A program made the translations under genes and the position numbers. This document shows, piece by piece, positions 1-7,528 of a stretch of DNA of 50,042 nt (the first letter of the stretch is position 1; every line of letters starts with the position of its first letter). The notes under the pieces are model-generated. The model did not search any database, was not told the origin of the DNA, and saw nothing but the letters and a program-made list of their open reading frames with translations. The DNA comes from an uncultured Geobacter sp. (GTDB lineage: Bacteria > Desulfobacterota > Desulfuromonadia > Geobacterales > Geobacteraceae): the NCBI GenBank assembly GCA_903915655.1, contig CAIWTU010000114.1:1-50042 (forward strand), given 5' to 3'.

Positions 1-373
1 ACTGCTGCTGCAACTGCTCGCGATCGGCCTTGTTGGGGGGAGCAGATAACCCCTGGACGATGGATGCTCTCCATCCGGCTATCTGCTCGGGATAATACCC
101 CTTGCGACGACAATACTCACCCAACTCGGTTTCGCTGAGGCTGGCAGTTTCTATTATTGCCAGCAGCTTTTCTTCGCTATCGTGCTTTCTGCGTGCTCCG
201 CTAACTGAATTTGCTGGGACGCGATTATTATTTCGATACTGAATCCGCCAAGTGTAAAGAGTATTTACTGAAATTCCTGTTTCCTTCGATATGTTCGGGA
301 CACTTTCACTCCGTGGTGGCAGCATCCTGACAATGATGTTTTCTTTAAATTCAGCTGCATATTTTCTGGCCAT
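1..373 (-). CDS. Transposase helix-turn-helix subunit (OrfA-like), cut by window start
   Basis: An open frame on the minus strand starts at an ATG (373-371) and runs off the window edge, giving 124 codons. The N-terminus reads MARKYAAEFKENI and is followed by a helix-turn-helix segment with the motif SKETGISVNTLYTWR, typical of OrfA-type transposase subunits that bind insertion-sequence ends. The second half, rich in Arg, Lys and Glu, resembles the tail preceding a catalytic subunit, which would lie outside the window. The exact IS family cannot be fixed from this fragment; an IS3/IS911-like group is most likely. Its 5' side (374-449) probably contains the element end. Confidence 0.75.
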   Translation of the reverse strand, partial: MARKYAAEFKENIIVRMLPPRSESVPNISKETGISVNTLYTWRIQYRNNNRVPANSVSGARRKHDSEEKLLAIIETASLSETELGEYCRRKGYYPEQIAGWRASIVQGLSAPPNKADREQLQQQ

Positions 374-449
374 TGTCGCTCTCCCTGTGTGCCGCACAGG
401 TTAACACAAATTTCTCACGGAGAGGCGACAACTATCCTGACACAGGGGG
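374..449. mobile_element. Probable insertion-sequence terminus
   Basis: This stretch lies between the transposase start and the stop codon of the next gene. It ends with CTGACACAGGGGG directly against that stop codon (450-452). The other end of the element is outside the window, so terminal inverted repeats and a target duplication cannot be checked. Confidence 0.35.
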
Positions 450-1895
450 TTAACGGATAGCTTTAAGAAACAGGTAAGGAACCGTGCTTGAGGAAAATAG
501 CTTCCGTTCTGCATCGTTCGTGAACGGTGCAGCGTGATCACCCACAATAACAACCTCATCAAGAACACCATCCGTCAAACTTAGTGCCAACGCTTTGAAA
601 AGAGCTAGGATACGGAAGTAGTGATCAATTGAAGTCTCAGTGGGGAAATGGGTACCCCAACGACTAACAAAAGCCTGGTAGTCTGGAGAGATTTTATGTT
701 TATTGGCAAGTTGAAATGGCATATGAGTATTGATTGTAAGAACATAGGAAAAGGTCTTTGGTTGACTGGATGCTTGACGTACCGCCTCAGAAAGAGCGAC
801 TTCATCATCAAGTGCATCGTACTGGTTTTCTGTGTTAGCAGAGACGTTTGGTGACAGCTTTGCTCGAAGTTCACTGATGGAAAAAATGTGATCGAAGCCA
901 AGTCGTTTTCTAAAAAGGAATGCATTCCCGTAATGCCACTGAAACGGAAAGAATGCCATGGTCGTTTTCCCCTGTTGCTTCATTCTAGTAATCAGGGTCT
1001 GGTGTTCCTGAGGACCAGAGCTTAAGACAGAATAGTATGCGGCAGGTTCTTTTTGCATTAGCTCACGAGCTTCAGCACCGGAGGTTGACCCAAAAAATGG
1101 AGTGGCTCCAAACTGCAGCTTGTACTTTGAAGCAAGTGCATCTGAAAAAACAGCTTCTTGAACGGTCCTCAGTTCGGTATCCTGAATGGCCCCCCAGCTT
1201 TCCACAATAACAAGCAGTTGACGGCTAGCATCACTAAAATGCTTATAAGAAGGGGATAGTTGGCCAGACCGGACGGAGTAATCAGTAAGGTTACCTAGAG
1301 GCTGTTTTCCTCTTTGATACTCCTTGAAATTACTCCAAAGTGGGCCAAGGAAAGTTCCTGCGATATTAATTTGCTTGGTAGGGCCTTTTATCCTCATGCT
1401 CTCTGGCCAGCAACCAGATGTTCCATTGATACCATCGAGAATATAAACTACGATCAGAAATGCAATAACTGAATATGTCCATGTGTTTTCAGCGAAACCG
1501 TCTGCTTTTCTGTCTTGTGATGCGTCAATCAAGTGAACGAATCTAGATGTACTAACGTATAAAAGGAGAATACCACATAGTATGCCGCCCCAGAAAACCG
1601 GGTCGTACGATGACCTGAAAAGCTGGGATAGCTTGAGTATAAAATTTATATCATCATGGTGATAATGCTGTGCTATCGTATGAAGAATGTCTACTGCAAC
1701 CATTCCTGCAAATAATAAATACCTAAGCCATTTATTTCTTAACCAGGCACAGAAGAGAACTAGCAGTATATATTCAAAGTAAATGAGTGGCCGACCATTG
1801 AGGCTGTTCCATCTTGATGAAACAAAAGCAAAAAGTAGATTGAAGCAAGTAACAATACTTATAAGCGTAACTAACCTATAGTTTGATTTTAACAC
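450..1895 (-). CDS. Membrane sulfatase-fold transferase (LTA synthase/phosphoethanolamine transferase-like)
   Basis: 481 residues. About five hydrophobic segments occupy residues 1-165, followed by an extracytoplasmic alkaline-phosphatase/sulfatase-fold domain. Recognisable pieces are VIVESWG (usual first metal-site strand), FFGSTSGAEAREL (position of the catalytic Thr/Ser nucleophile), YVLTINTHMPF and VIVGDHAAPF (the GDH metal-binding motif). Relatives transfer phosphoglycerol or phosphoethanolamine to envelope glycans or lipids; the substrate here is unknown. The protein ends about 25 residues after GDH, and its stop codon touches the insertion-sequence end, so the last residues may have been replaced by the insertion. 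It stands alone on the minus strand. Confidence 0.75.
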   Translation of the reverse strand: MLKSNYRLVTLISIVTCFNLLFAFVSSRWNSLNGRPLIYFEYILLVLFCAWLRNKWLRYLLFAGMVAVDILHTIAQHYHHDDINFILKLSQLFRSSYDPVFWGGILCGILLLYVSTSRFVHLIDASQDRKADGFAENTWTYSVIAFLIVVYILDGINGTSGCWPESMRIKGPTKQINIAGTFLGPLWSNFKEYQRGKQPLGNLTDYSVRSGQLSPSYKHFSDASRQLLVIVESWGAIQDTELRTVQEAVFSDALASKYKLQFGATPFFGSTSGAEARELMQKEPAAYYSVLSSGPQEHQTLITRMKQQGKTTMAFFPFQWHYGNAFLFRKRLGFDHIFSISELRAKLSPNVSANTENQYDALDDEVALSEAVRQASSQPKTFSYVLTINTHMPFQLANKHKISPDYQAFVSRWGTHFPTETSIDHYFRILALFKALALSLTDGVLDEVVIVGDHAAPFTNDAERKLFSSSTVPYLFLKAIR

Positions 1896-2206
1896 GCGCT
1901 ACCTTCGCCAGATATATTCGCAAACTATATGATGATGGTACATTAATCCGTGTCACGTCAAGAGAATTACAGAGAATTGATACTTACCCTTACCCTGTGG
2001 TAGAGGCTCAGGTGGTTGCATATAAGGAGGTGTTGGAGGAGAGCATACCATTTCAGAAGAAACTAGTACCATGTATCATTTAAAACTTTCCTTACGTTAA
2101 ATCACTTCTCTTTGCGCCACCTCGGGCCGCTCTCGTCGCCCCCGGAAATCTCTCATCCCCCGAACTTTCTTTCGCCCATCTGCCGCCTGGCCTCTGCTCT
2201 TTCTGG

Positions 2207-2380
2207 TCCTTTTCCGGTGCCGATGGCGGACGGCCTCGCCCAAGACCCTTTGAAAACAAGGAGTGAACTCCGGCATCTTCCTCCTTCAAAAGGCCCAATA
2301 AAGTATGCGGATTTAGAGATTGATCGTGGGAATAATTTTAGGTAAGGGTTGGCTCCCAGCGCGGACAAAAGTGGGCACTG
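2207..2380. repeat. Dispersed repeat, copy 1
   Basis: Diverged direct-repeat partner of 7261-7430. Shared blocks in order are TCTGGTC-TTTTTCCGGT, a CTCCGGCA-CTTC block, CAAAGGCCAATAAA-like, ATGCGG, GGGAATAATTT-GGTAA and GGTTGG-TCCC. No open frame is conserved between the copies, so this is more likely a non-coding mobile or remnant element than a gene. Confidence 0.6.
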
Positions 2381-2396
2381 GGAAGAAGAGCTACTT

Positions 2397-2459
2397 CTTT
2401 AACGTCGCAAGGCGCACCAGCGGAGCGAAGCGGAGACTGTGTGCCGCCGCTAGTTGAAC
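2397..2459 (+). repeat. attC-like palindromic site
   Basis: 63 nt. It starts with CTTTAAC (close to the RYYYAAC box) and ends with GTTGAAC (fits GTTRRRY). The two arms, TCGCAAGGCGCAC on the left and GTGTGCCGCCGCTAG on the right, are largely complementary and enclose a GC-rich stem-loop. This is the layout of integron cassette recombination sites. No integron integrase is in the window and no second clear site was found, so it may be an orphan or a coincidence. Confidence 0.35.
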
Positions 2460-2474
2460 CTTCGCTTGTCATAT

Positions 2475-2822
2475 CTAGCCAAAGAAACATCCATATTCAT
2501 CAGCGTTTACAACTTCGAAAAACTTTTCGATTGAGGGAACTGTTAAATCAGGTTTGTAGCCATGCCACTTCAAATCAGCTCGGTGCCAGAATATTTTCCA
2601 GCTTTTTTGGGTTTTTACATATGTTGCCTTTGCAAATGGGAGTTCGTGGATTATGCTTGGATTATCCCATTGCGGACGGATTTCAAATAGTTCCAAGCTT
2701 TGACCAGAGAGTCTGTAGCCCAAGTCAACTTCAGAGCGGATTTCAGGAGGTGGTCGCCTTATTTTCAAAAATGTTGCCAAGGCCTTTTCAATTTTCTTTA
2801 GTTCAAATTCAGAGAATGCCAT
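2475..2822 (-). CDS. DUF3024 family protein
   Basis: 115 residues from the ATG at 2822; a GTG four codons upstream is an alternative. The sequence matches the DUF3024 pattern throughout: an opening FSEFELKKIEKAL helix, a PPEIRSEVDLGYRLSG block, FEIRPQWDNPS, PFAKATYVKTQKSWKIFW, RADLKWHGY and a terminal YGCFFG. Length and both ends agree with complete family members. The function of the family is unknown. It sits next to the broken mrr gene in an accessory region. Confidence 0.8.
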   Translation of the reverse strand: MAFSEFELKKIEKALATFLKIRRPPPEIRSEVDLGYRLSGQSLELFEIRPQWDNPSIIHELPFAKATYVKTQKSWKIFWHRADLKWHGYKPDLTVPSIEKFFEVVNADEYGCFFG

Positions 2823-2868
2823 AACTTCAATCACCTTCCTATTAAGTTAAAAATAGCGGGTTGGGAAA

Positions 2869-3608
2869 TTACAAATTGGCGAACCAGTCCTTATCAAGAG
2901 TAACCTTTTCGATCATTGCTGTTTTTATTCCGAGCTGAAACTCTTTCAACTTTTCAGCAAGTTGCTCACCATCAACGAGGTCTATAGGGGGCGCGCCGTC
3001 TCGCGTAGCTTCCTTAACGGCAAACGGAGTAAATGTGCCAGTCGTTATGAACAGACCCTTGTCAGCCCTTCCGACCATTGCCCCTCTGAAATCCCTGATG
3101 TCACCAGCAGATACCGACCCTTGATATTTTTTACATTGAAAGATTACGTGAAAGCTCATGAACCCATGGATTTTGGCAATGCCCTTGCCATCAATCCCAC
3201 CATCTCCGGTGCATCAATATCTTCAAGCTCTATTTGCTCATTTTTTGCCTTTTTATTGAACTTCGTAGCCAGTTTGTCGGCTTCGCGAACCGTTTTTACG
3301 ACATCCTGTGGGGAAACTTGTTTTTTCTCTTTTGCGAGCTTTGTCAAAGCCCAGACGCCCCTGCTCGAATTTTCAAGAAAACCATATTTTTTCAGATATG
3401 TTCTTGCCCATGCCAGCCTATAGGCAACTTCTGTTATGTTGCTTTTATCGGGGCTATGCAGAATAGATGAAATTTCTTCGCTGATTTGTTCTATTTCTAT
3501 AACTTTGTCGTACATTTCATCAATGGATCCCGAGCCACCAAGGGCAAACAAGGCATTTAACAGTGGGTTCATCAAGGCATCAAATGTTGGCATTTTGTTA
3601 CTCATCAT
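2869..3608 (-). pseudogene. mrr: Mrr-type restriction endonuclease gene broken by internal deletion
   Basis: The 5' frame (3608-3156) encodes the Mrr N-terminal winged-helix domain (MPTFDALMNPLLNAL, then RTYLKKYGFLENSSRGVW) and runs into a premature stop. The catalytic half continues in another frame: it resumes as GDGGIDGKGIAKIHGF, the Mrr active-site entry, then FQCKKYQGSVSAGDIRDFRGA and TTGTFTPFAVKEATRDG, ending at 2869. Compared with intact Mrr proteins, about 35-40 residues (the WxxxLLxxL...FERLxQRLLRExGF block) are missing exactly at the frame change. One out-of-frame deletion therefore explains the lesion. Intact Mrr cuts modified DNA; this copy cannot make a full enzyme. Confidence 0.85.
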
Positions 3609-3848
3609 TTTTCCTCTCTTGGTGGTTCAACTCGTTATTGATCAGACCCGGCCATCCACCCAAATTGGATATTTTGTCTGTGTACATTAAAATGCGTGCC
3701 ATTACACTATATCCTTTATCCCAAGGTTCAGCAACACTGGGGCTTGCAATATATGCCTCCAATTCCGTTATTCTCTATTCCTTAACGGAATCACATTGCT
3801 GCAGATTGAACCTGGGAATCAACTAAAAATCCCCATGCCCAGGAAAAG

Positions 3849-3878
3849 TTCCCCCTGCTGCGTCAATGACAGGGGGAA
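3849..3878 (-). terminator. Rho-independent terminator of the acidic protein gene
   Basis: Perfect 9-bp arms (TTCCCCCTG/CAGGGGGAA) with a 12-nt loop lie 3 nt beyond the stop of the minus-strand gene at 3882. In that orientation the hairpin is followed by CTTTTCC. Confidence 0.65.
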
Positions 3879-3881
3879 TCG

Positions 3882-4253
3882 TTAAATCAGTTCGACCAAT
3901 TTGGCCCTGAACTCTGCTGGAATCCAGGGCTCGTCAGCCACGAACAGGCAGGGTCCGCCTGCGTCATTAGTTCCCCAGAAGATAAAAAAACACCCTTCTT
4001 CAAGTGAGGCGAAATCGCACCAATTCCAATCGTCGCTCAGCAGGTCAACGGGAGAACCCTCGTCAAAGAAGAAATTCCGGGGATCGTCTCCCTCCTCAAG
4101 CAGATACCAGTCACCTCCCAAAGGGCTATCGGATTCTTCCTCCATTTCCGCCAGCAAATCATCGTCACACGAGAGGGCTCTGGCTTCCATCCTCATCTTA
4201 ACCGTGCTGTCTGGCATCTGCCGGAGTTCCTTCAAGCTTCCAATCCTCATCAT
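3882..4253 (-). CDS. Acidic hypothetical protein
   Basis: About 123 residues, strongly acidic and rich in Trp and Phe. No family was recognised. AGGAGG (4263-4258) precedes two adjacent ATG codons at 4253 and 4250; the second has the better spacing. A GTG further upstream would overlap the ribosome-binding site and is unlikely. The region around residues 50-85 (GDWYLLEEGDDPRNFFF, then DDWNWCDF) and a C-terminal LFVADEPWIP block are distinctive. Its acidity, small size and accessory setting would suit an immunity or inhibitor protein, but that is speculation. The upstream 66 bp belong to a repeat also found at 6443. Confidence 0.6.
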   Translation of the reverse strand: MMRIGSLKELRQMPDSTVKMRMEARALSCDDDLLAEMEEESDSPLGGDWYLLEEGDDPRNFFFDEGSPVDLLSDDWNWCDFASLEEGCFFIFWGTNDAGGPCLFVADEPWIPAEFRAKLVELI

Positions 4254-4269
4254 ATTTCCTCCTTTTTGC

Positions 4270-4335
4270 ACAAGTAATAGCTCCAGTCCTTCCTCACCAC
4301 GTTACCCAACGCGGCAATCGCCGTCAGCAGACTTT
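4270..4335. repeat. 66-bp perfect direct repeat, copy A
   Basis: Identical base for base to 6443-6508. In the minus frame it would encode SLLTAIAALGNVVRKDWSYY, which may be a gene fragment of unknown family. The two copies bracket the small fragment genes, the BrnTA remnant and the GH18 gene. Confidence 0.9.
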
Positions 4336-4348
4336 TTTCTCGAAGAAC

Positions 4349-4525
4349 ATGATAATTAAGAACTCAAATTGGTCGGTTCACGGCGGTAGTCGCGAAGCAG
4401 ATTCAATCCAGCTGGCCGACCTGACCATTGAAAACCGGCTCGACAGGGTAAGCATCAATGGTTCTATCGACTTGATCAGCCAGTTGTATCTGCAAGGCTT
4501 AAACCATTTGTATGCGGCACGGTAA
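4349..4525 (+). CDS. Small fragment gene sharing the LTIENRLDRVSI motif
   Basis: A 58-codon frame from an ATG at 4349. Its middle, QLADLTIENRLDRVSINGSIDL, is clearly related to the frame at 6173-6373 (LENRLDRVSIYGSIDL). After that point the two diverge: this copy ends within about 18 residues of unrelated sequence, while the other continues. It looks like the 5' part of a small gene whose 3' part was lost. No good ribosome-binding site is visible and the function is unknown. Confidence 0.4.
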   Translation: MIIKNSNWSVHGGSREADSIQLADLTIENRLDRVSINGSIDLISQLYLQGLNHLYAAR

Positions 4526-4682
4526 TTCTCCAGGCCTTCACAGGTTGAAATGGTCACAAATCAGTTCATTGCGTCATCATGTCAATGCAATTTTTGTCGC
4601 TTTGCAGGCTCCTGCGGCAAGGATATCATCATGTCTTAGAGTTTTTAATTGACTATGTACATACGTTGTGCACAATACAGTT

Positions 4683-4945
4683 GTGATATTTGAATGGGAC
4701 CCGGACAAGGCATCATCGAATTACAAAAAGCATGGCGTCTGTTTCGCTGATGCTGTTGGCGTATTTGAGGCCGTGCTGGCAATAACGATCGAAGACCGAG
4801 AACGCCGATGGTGAATGTCGATTCATCACCATAGACATGGACTTTACTCTGAAGATGCTTCTGGTTGTCCATGCGAGCCAAACTGCTCATGTCATAAGAA
4901 TCATTTCGGCGTGGAAAGCTACGAAAAAAGAGAGGCAGACCTGTG
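4683..4945 (+). pseudogene. brnT: BrnT-type toxin gene, frameshifted
   Basis: The frame from GTG 4683 reads VIFEWDPDKASSNYKKHGV then FADAVGVFE and LAITIED, the BrnT toxin N-terminus. It stops at RRW near 4811. The C-terminal half is recovered in another frame: MDFTLKMLLVVHAS, then VIRIISAWKATKKERQT, matching the IRIISARKATxxER tail of BrnT. At least one frameshift separates the halves. BrnT is a ribonuclease toxin neutralised by BrnA. The downstream brnA is also broken, so the pair is dead. Confidence 0.75.
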
Positions 4946-5187
4946 AAAAAAATATGATTTCAGCAAGGGCAAGCATGGCGCCGTGGTAGAACCCGAACCG
5001 GGCAAGTCTCGCATAACTATCCGTCTGGATAACGAAGTGCTTGACTGGTTCAGGACAAAAGCCGACGCACAGGGGGTGGTAGTTAACAGACTATGATCAA
5101 CCAGGTTCTCAAGGAATATATTCACCAGGATAAATCGCTTGCGGAAACCCTTAGGTGATTCGGGAGGAATTGAAGCCTGCAGCCTGA
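4943..5187 (+). pseudogene. brnA: BrnA-type antitoxin gene, multiply frameshifted
   Basis: It opens as GTG-Lys-Lys, then frame-shifts into YDFSKGKHGAVVEPEPGKSR and ITIRLDNEVLDWFRTKADA, the BrnA ribbon-helix-helix region. Two more shifts are needed to read MINQVLKEYIHQDKSLAETL and finally VIREELKPAA before the stop at 5185-5187. At least three frame changes in 245 bases show a gene no longer under selection. It directly follows the brnT remnant, the normal order of this module. Confidence 0.75.
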
Positions 5188-5200
5188 CCAAGAGGAAAAC

Positions 5201-6154
5201 ATGAAAAAATACCGGTTCATTCTGGTTGTTGTGGCAACGCTCATTTGCGGCTGCAGCGGGTCACATGAAATTTTCGTAACTCCTGTCAATCCTCCCCGGG
5301 TGTGCGCAGCCTATTTCGCCATGGTTGATGGCGCGTATGACAAGGCAATGTCGGTCAAAAACAATATCCCCTGGGATAAAGTGAACAGGGTTTATATCGC
5401 TTTTGCCACATTGGATGACAACGGGCTGTTAACCAACCTTCAGGTTAACGGCTCAACAGGAGAGGCTGATAAAAGAATCCGCACCATTATCTCCCAGTGC
5501 CGCAGCGCGCAGCCGAAAGCCGAAATATACATCGTTTCAAACTTCGGCGGGGAAATGAATGCCAGGTACCTTGCAGCGGCAAAGAATCCTCAGGGATTTG
5601 CCGACAGTGTGCTGGCATACCTGAAGTCATACGGATTGGACGGATTCGACATGGATTGGGAAACATATAATATAGATGATTACGCCGTCCCGTTGAAAAC
5701 CATCCTGACGACAACATACAAAACGTTGAAGGCATCCGGTATCAGCCCGTCGGGCGGAACATACAAGTTGAGTCACACAATATGGCCCGGCGTTCATTCG
5801 CCGGAAACCGTTGCCAGCATCAAAGACTGTGTAGACGAGATTAATTTGATGACCTATGGCACGGGGCCTGCGTATTCACTGGAGGAGTATGCGCCACAAT
5901 ATTCAGCCGCCGGATTTCCCTATTCCAAAATGGTGGCTGGCGTTGAAAGTGAGTTCGGTTACTCTGACAATGAAGGGCCGGATACCGAAGCATCTGTATC
6001 CGCGAAGGCTGATTTTGTGAAAAAGAACAAGCTTGCCGGGATGTTTTCGTGGCGGCTTGACAATGACATGTGCGCAACGGAGGGAACAGGGGATGAAGGG
6101 CCGCCCACATTCCAGGTTGCCAAATGGGTGTATAAGTATCTGTATTTGCGATGA
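5201..6154 (+). CDS. Glycoside hydrolase family 18 lipoprotein (chitinase-like)
   Basis: 317 residues. An AGAGGAAA ribosome-binding site precedes the ATG. Residues 1-18 form a lipoprotein signal (hydrophobic stretch, then LICGC with C18 the likely lipidated Cys). The catalytic GH18 signature DGFDMDWE occupies residues 147-154, with E154 as the acid/base, so the enzyme should be active. Other family blocks are VNRVYIAFATLD (strand 2), YIVSNFGGE (strand 3, the SxGG region) and INLMTYGTG (strand 6, Met-Tyr). GH18 enzymes hydrolyse chitin, peptidoglycan-like or other GlcNAc polymers; the substrate is not predictable. It stands between two decayed small genes and is flanked by direct repeats, suggesting acquisition. 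Confidence 0.85.
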   Translation: MKKYRFILVVVATLICGCSGSHEIFVTPVNPPRVCAAYFAMVDGAYDKAMSVKNNIPWDKVNRVYIAFATLDDNGLLTNLQVNGSTGEADKRIRTIISQCRSAQPKAEIYIVSNFGGEMNARYLAAAKNPQGFADSVLAYLKSYGLDGFDMDWETYNIDDYAVPLKTILTTTYKTLKASGISPSGGTYKLSHTIWPGVHSPETVASIKDCVDEINLMTYGTGPAYSLEEYAPQYSAAGFPYSKMVAGVESEFGYSDNEGPDTEASVSAKADFVKKNKLAGMFSWRLDNDMCATEGTGDEGPPTFQVAKWVYKYLYLR

Positions 6155-6172
6155 ACTGTCTGCCTGCCGTCT

Positions 6173-6373
6173 CTTGAAAACCGGCTCGACCGGGTCAGCA
6201 TCTACGGTTCAATCGATCTGACCAGAGACAAAACCAGCCTGTGCCTTGCCCATGAGTTGAAGAAGGTCATCGACATGAGCGCCATCGAACTGGAAAAGAG
6301 CGAACTGCCGGGAAAAGTCGTCGTGGCAGCACCGGAGATAGTGAGAATCACAGCTTGGAGTCAGGATCGTTGA
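6173..6373 (+). pseudogene. 3' fragment of the LENRLDRVSI small gene family
   Basis: The open frame LENRLDRVSIYGSIDL, then TRDKTSLCLAHELKKVID and KSELPGKVVVAAPEIV, ends at 6371-6373 and has no start codon. It overlaps in sequence with the small frame at 4349-4525, which keeps the 5' part of the same family. Together the two suggest a small gene of roughly 95 residues split or duplicated around the BrnTA-GH18 segment. Confidence 0.5.
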
Positions 6374-6442
6374 ACTCCGGGGAGAGTATATTTATTGTCA
6401 ACGAACGGGCTTCTGCTATCATCCGCCAATGGCACGCATTGA

Positions 6443-6508
6443 ACAAGTAATAGCTCCAGTCCTTCCTCACCACGTTACCCAACGCGGCAATCGCCGTCAG
6501 CAGACTTT
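6443..6508. repeat. 66-bp perfect direct repeat, copy B
   Basis: Identical to 4270-4335 and in the same orientation, 2.17 kb away. Copies this identical amid decayed genes imply a recent duplication or recombination. Confidence 0.9.
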
Positions 6509-6531
6509 CCGGCGTGCAGTTTTTTTGCGCG

Positions 6532-6858
6532 TCAGGTTGAGCTTTTTGTTCGACCTGGTACTTTGCGGGATGCCAGTTCATTAACCAATCGCAACTCCAA
6601 GCGACAGCCGAGTGCATCTGCGTATTTTTGTAAGGTAGCGATTGACGGCGAATGTTTCCCCCGCCCTGATTCGAGGCGGGCGACGGCTGACTGGGTTGTG
6701 CCGATTCGCGCTGCGATTTCAGCCTGTGTTACGCCAGCGGTTGCACGCGCCTTGAGAAATTCGTCGAGGAGTTGAAACTCTTCATTCGGTCGATCATATT
6801 CGGCTTTTACATCTGCGCGCTCAAGTGCGCGGGCTTTAAGTTCTTTGTGAGTTAACAT
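6532..6858 (-). CDS. XRE-family antitoxin (HigA-like)
   Basis: 108 residues from the ATG at 6858, which has AAGGAG 7 nt upstream; the longer frame to 6894 is not supported. The N-terminal helix MLTHKELKARALERADVK, typical of HigA-type antitoxins, is followed by an XRE helix-turn-helix (GVTQAEIAARIGTTQSAVARLE) at about residues 45-66. It binds DNA to repress its operon and neutralises the preceding toxin. The toxin frame overlaps this start by 23 nt, so the two are co-translated, toxin first, as in higBA. The C-terminus (LELRLVNELASRK) is longer than in many homologues. Confidence 0.8.
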   Translation of the reverse strand: MLTHKELKARALERADVKAEYDRPNEEFQLLDEFLKARATAGVTQAEIAARIGTTQSAVARLESGRGKHSPSIATLQKYADALGCRLELRLVNELASRKVPGRTKSST

Positions 6859-7144
6859 TTTTGAACTCCTTCTTTCTTCGCCGAACTGTTTCAAGTTCTC
6901 TTTGCGGGGTTTTTCCTGTCTTTTTTATGAATTGGTGTAGCATTACAATTTTTCGGCCAACCATTGTACAGTAGAAAACTCGTGCGATTCCGTCTGCCGA
7001 TTTCAGTCTCAATTCAAAAAGAACGTCTCCCATCGCTCTGGTCTGTGGCATAGCTAAATCAGGTCCGTATACCTCCATTCTATCGGTATACCGAAGATAG
7101 CTGCCAAGGAATCCAGCGGGCATCGCAAGGATTCCTTCTTGCAC
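6836..7144 (-). CDS. RelE/HigB-like toxin (phage Gp49-like family)
   Basis: 102 residues from the GTG at 7144. The core pattern is LFELRLKSADGIARVFYC, followed by IVMLHQFIKKTGKTPQREL, which matches HigB/Gp49-like mRNA interferases. Homologues usually begin a few residues earlier with a WTVIYGN-like strand. Here that strand (TWTIIYGNDS) is in frame upstream but reachable only from a CTG at 7177, so the true start may be CTG 7177. No clear ribosome-binding site is visible for either. It probably cleaves mRNA on ribosomes when the downstream HigA-like protein is lost. Confidence 0.75.
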   Translation of the reverse strand: MQEGILAMPAGFLGSYLRYTDRMEVYGPDLAMPQTRAMGDVLFELRLKSADGIARVFYCTMVGRKIVMLHQFIKKTGKTPQRELETVRRRKKEFKNVNSQRT

Positions 7145-7231
7145 TGAATCGTTGCCGTAGATGATTGTCCAAGTCAGGGTAGAAGTATAGCATATTTGCT
7201 ATAAGTTGTCTTTATTGCTTTTTGGGTTATT

Positions 7232-7430
7232 GGTCGAACTCGTTATTGGGCAGATCCTGCCATCTGGTCTTTTTCCGGTAGCGATTCCGTCTGGCCTCCC
7301 CCAAAGCCCTCGGGAAAAAAAGGGGTGAAGTCCGGCACCTTCATCCCCTCAAAGGCCAATAAAAGTATTTGGTTTCGGCAGGTATGCGGGGGAATAATTT
7401 CGGGTAACGGTTGGTTCCCCTGCGCGCTGA
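7232..7430. repeat. Dispersed repeat, copy 2, in a 350-base non-coding stretch
   Basis: 7261-7430 is the diverged partner of 2207-2380. Its left end (7232-7265, GAACTCGTTATTGGGCAGA...) also resembles 3624-3655 (CAACTCGTTATTGATCAGA...), so the ancestral element may be present as two fragments in the first copy. The rest of the gap (7178-7231 and 7431-7528) shows nothing recognisable. Confidence 0.6.
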
Positions 7431-7528
7431 CACCCCCTTAAACAGTGTAGCCCCGCACGTCTCAGCTCCACCTCCGGTCATCTCCCAGATTATCCTTCGC
7501 AGAATTCCTGAAGAAGTTTGACTGACGC

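Larger units (their letters stand above)
1896..2474. other. 579-base stretch without a convincing gene
   Basis: Short open frames on both strands here have no recognisable content. The stretch holds one copy of a dispersed repeat (2207-2380) and an attC-like palindrome (2397-2459), both listed separately. The first 200 bases are AT-rich and the rest is C-rich, suggesting a patchwork of remnants. Confidence 0.5.

Noticed and set aside
1883-2083. 66-codon plus-strand frame
   Set aside because: No ribosome-binding site, no homology recognised and it overlaps the start of the sulfatase-fold gene.
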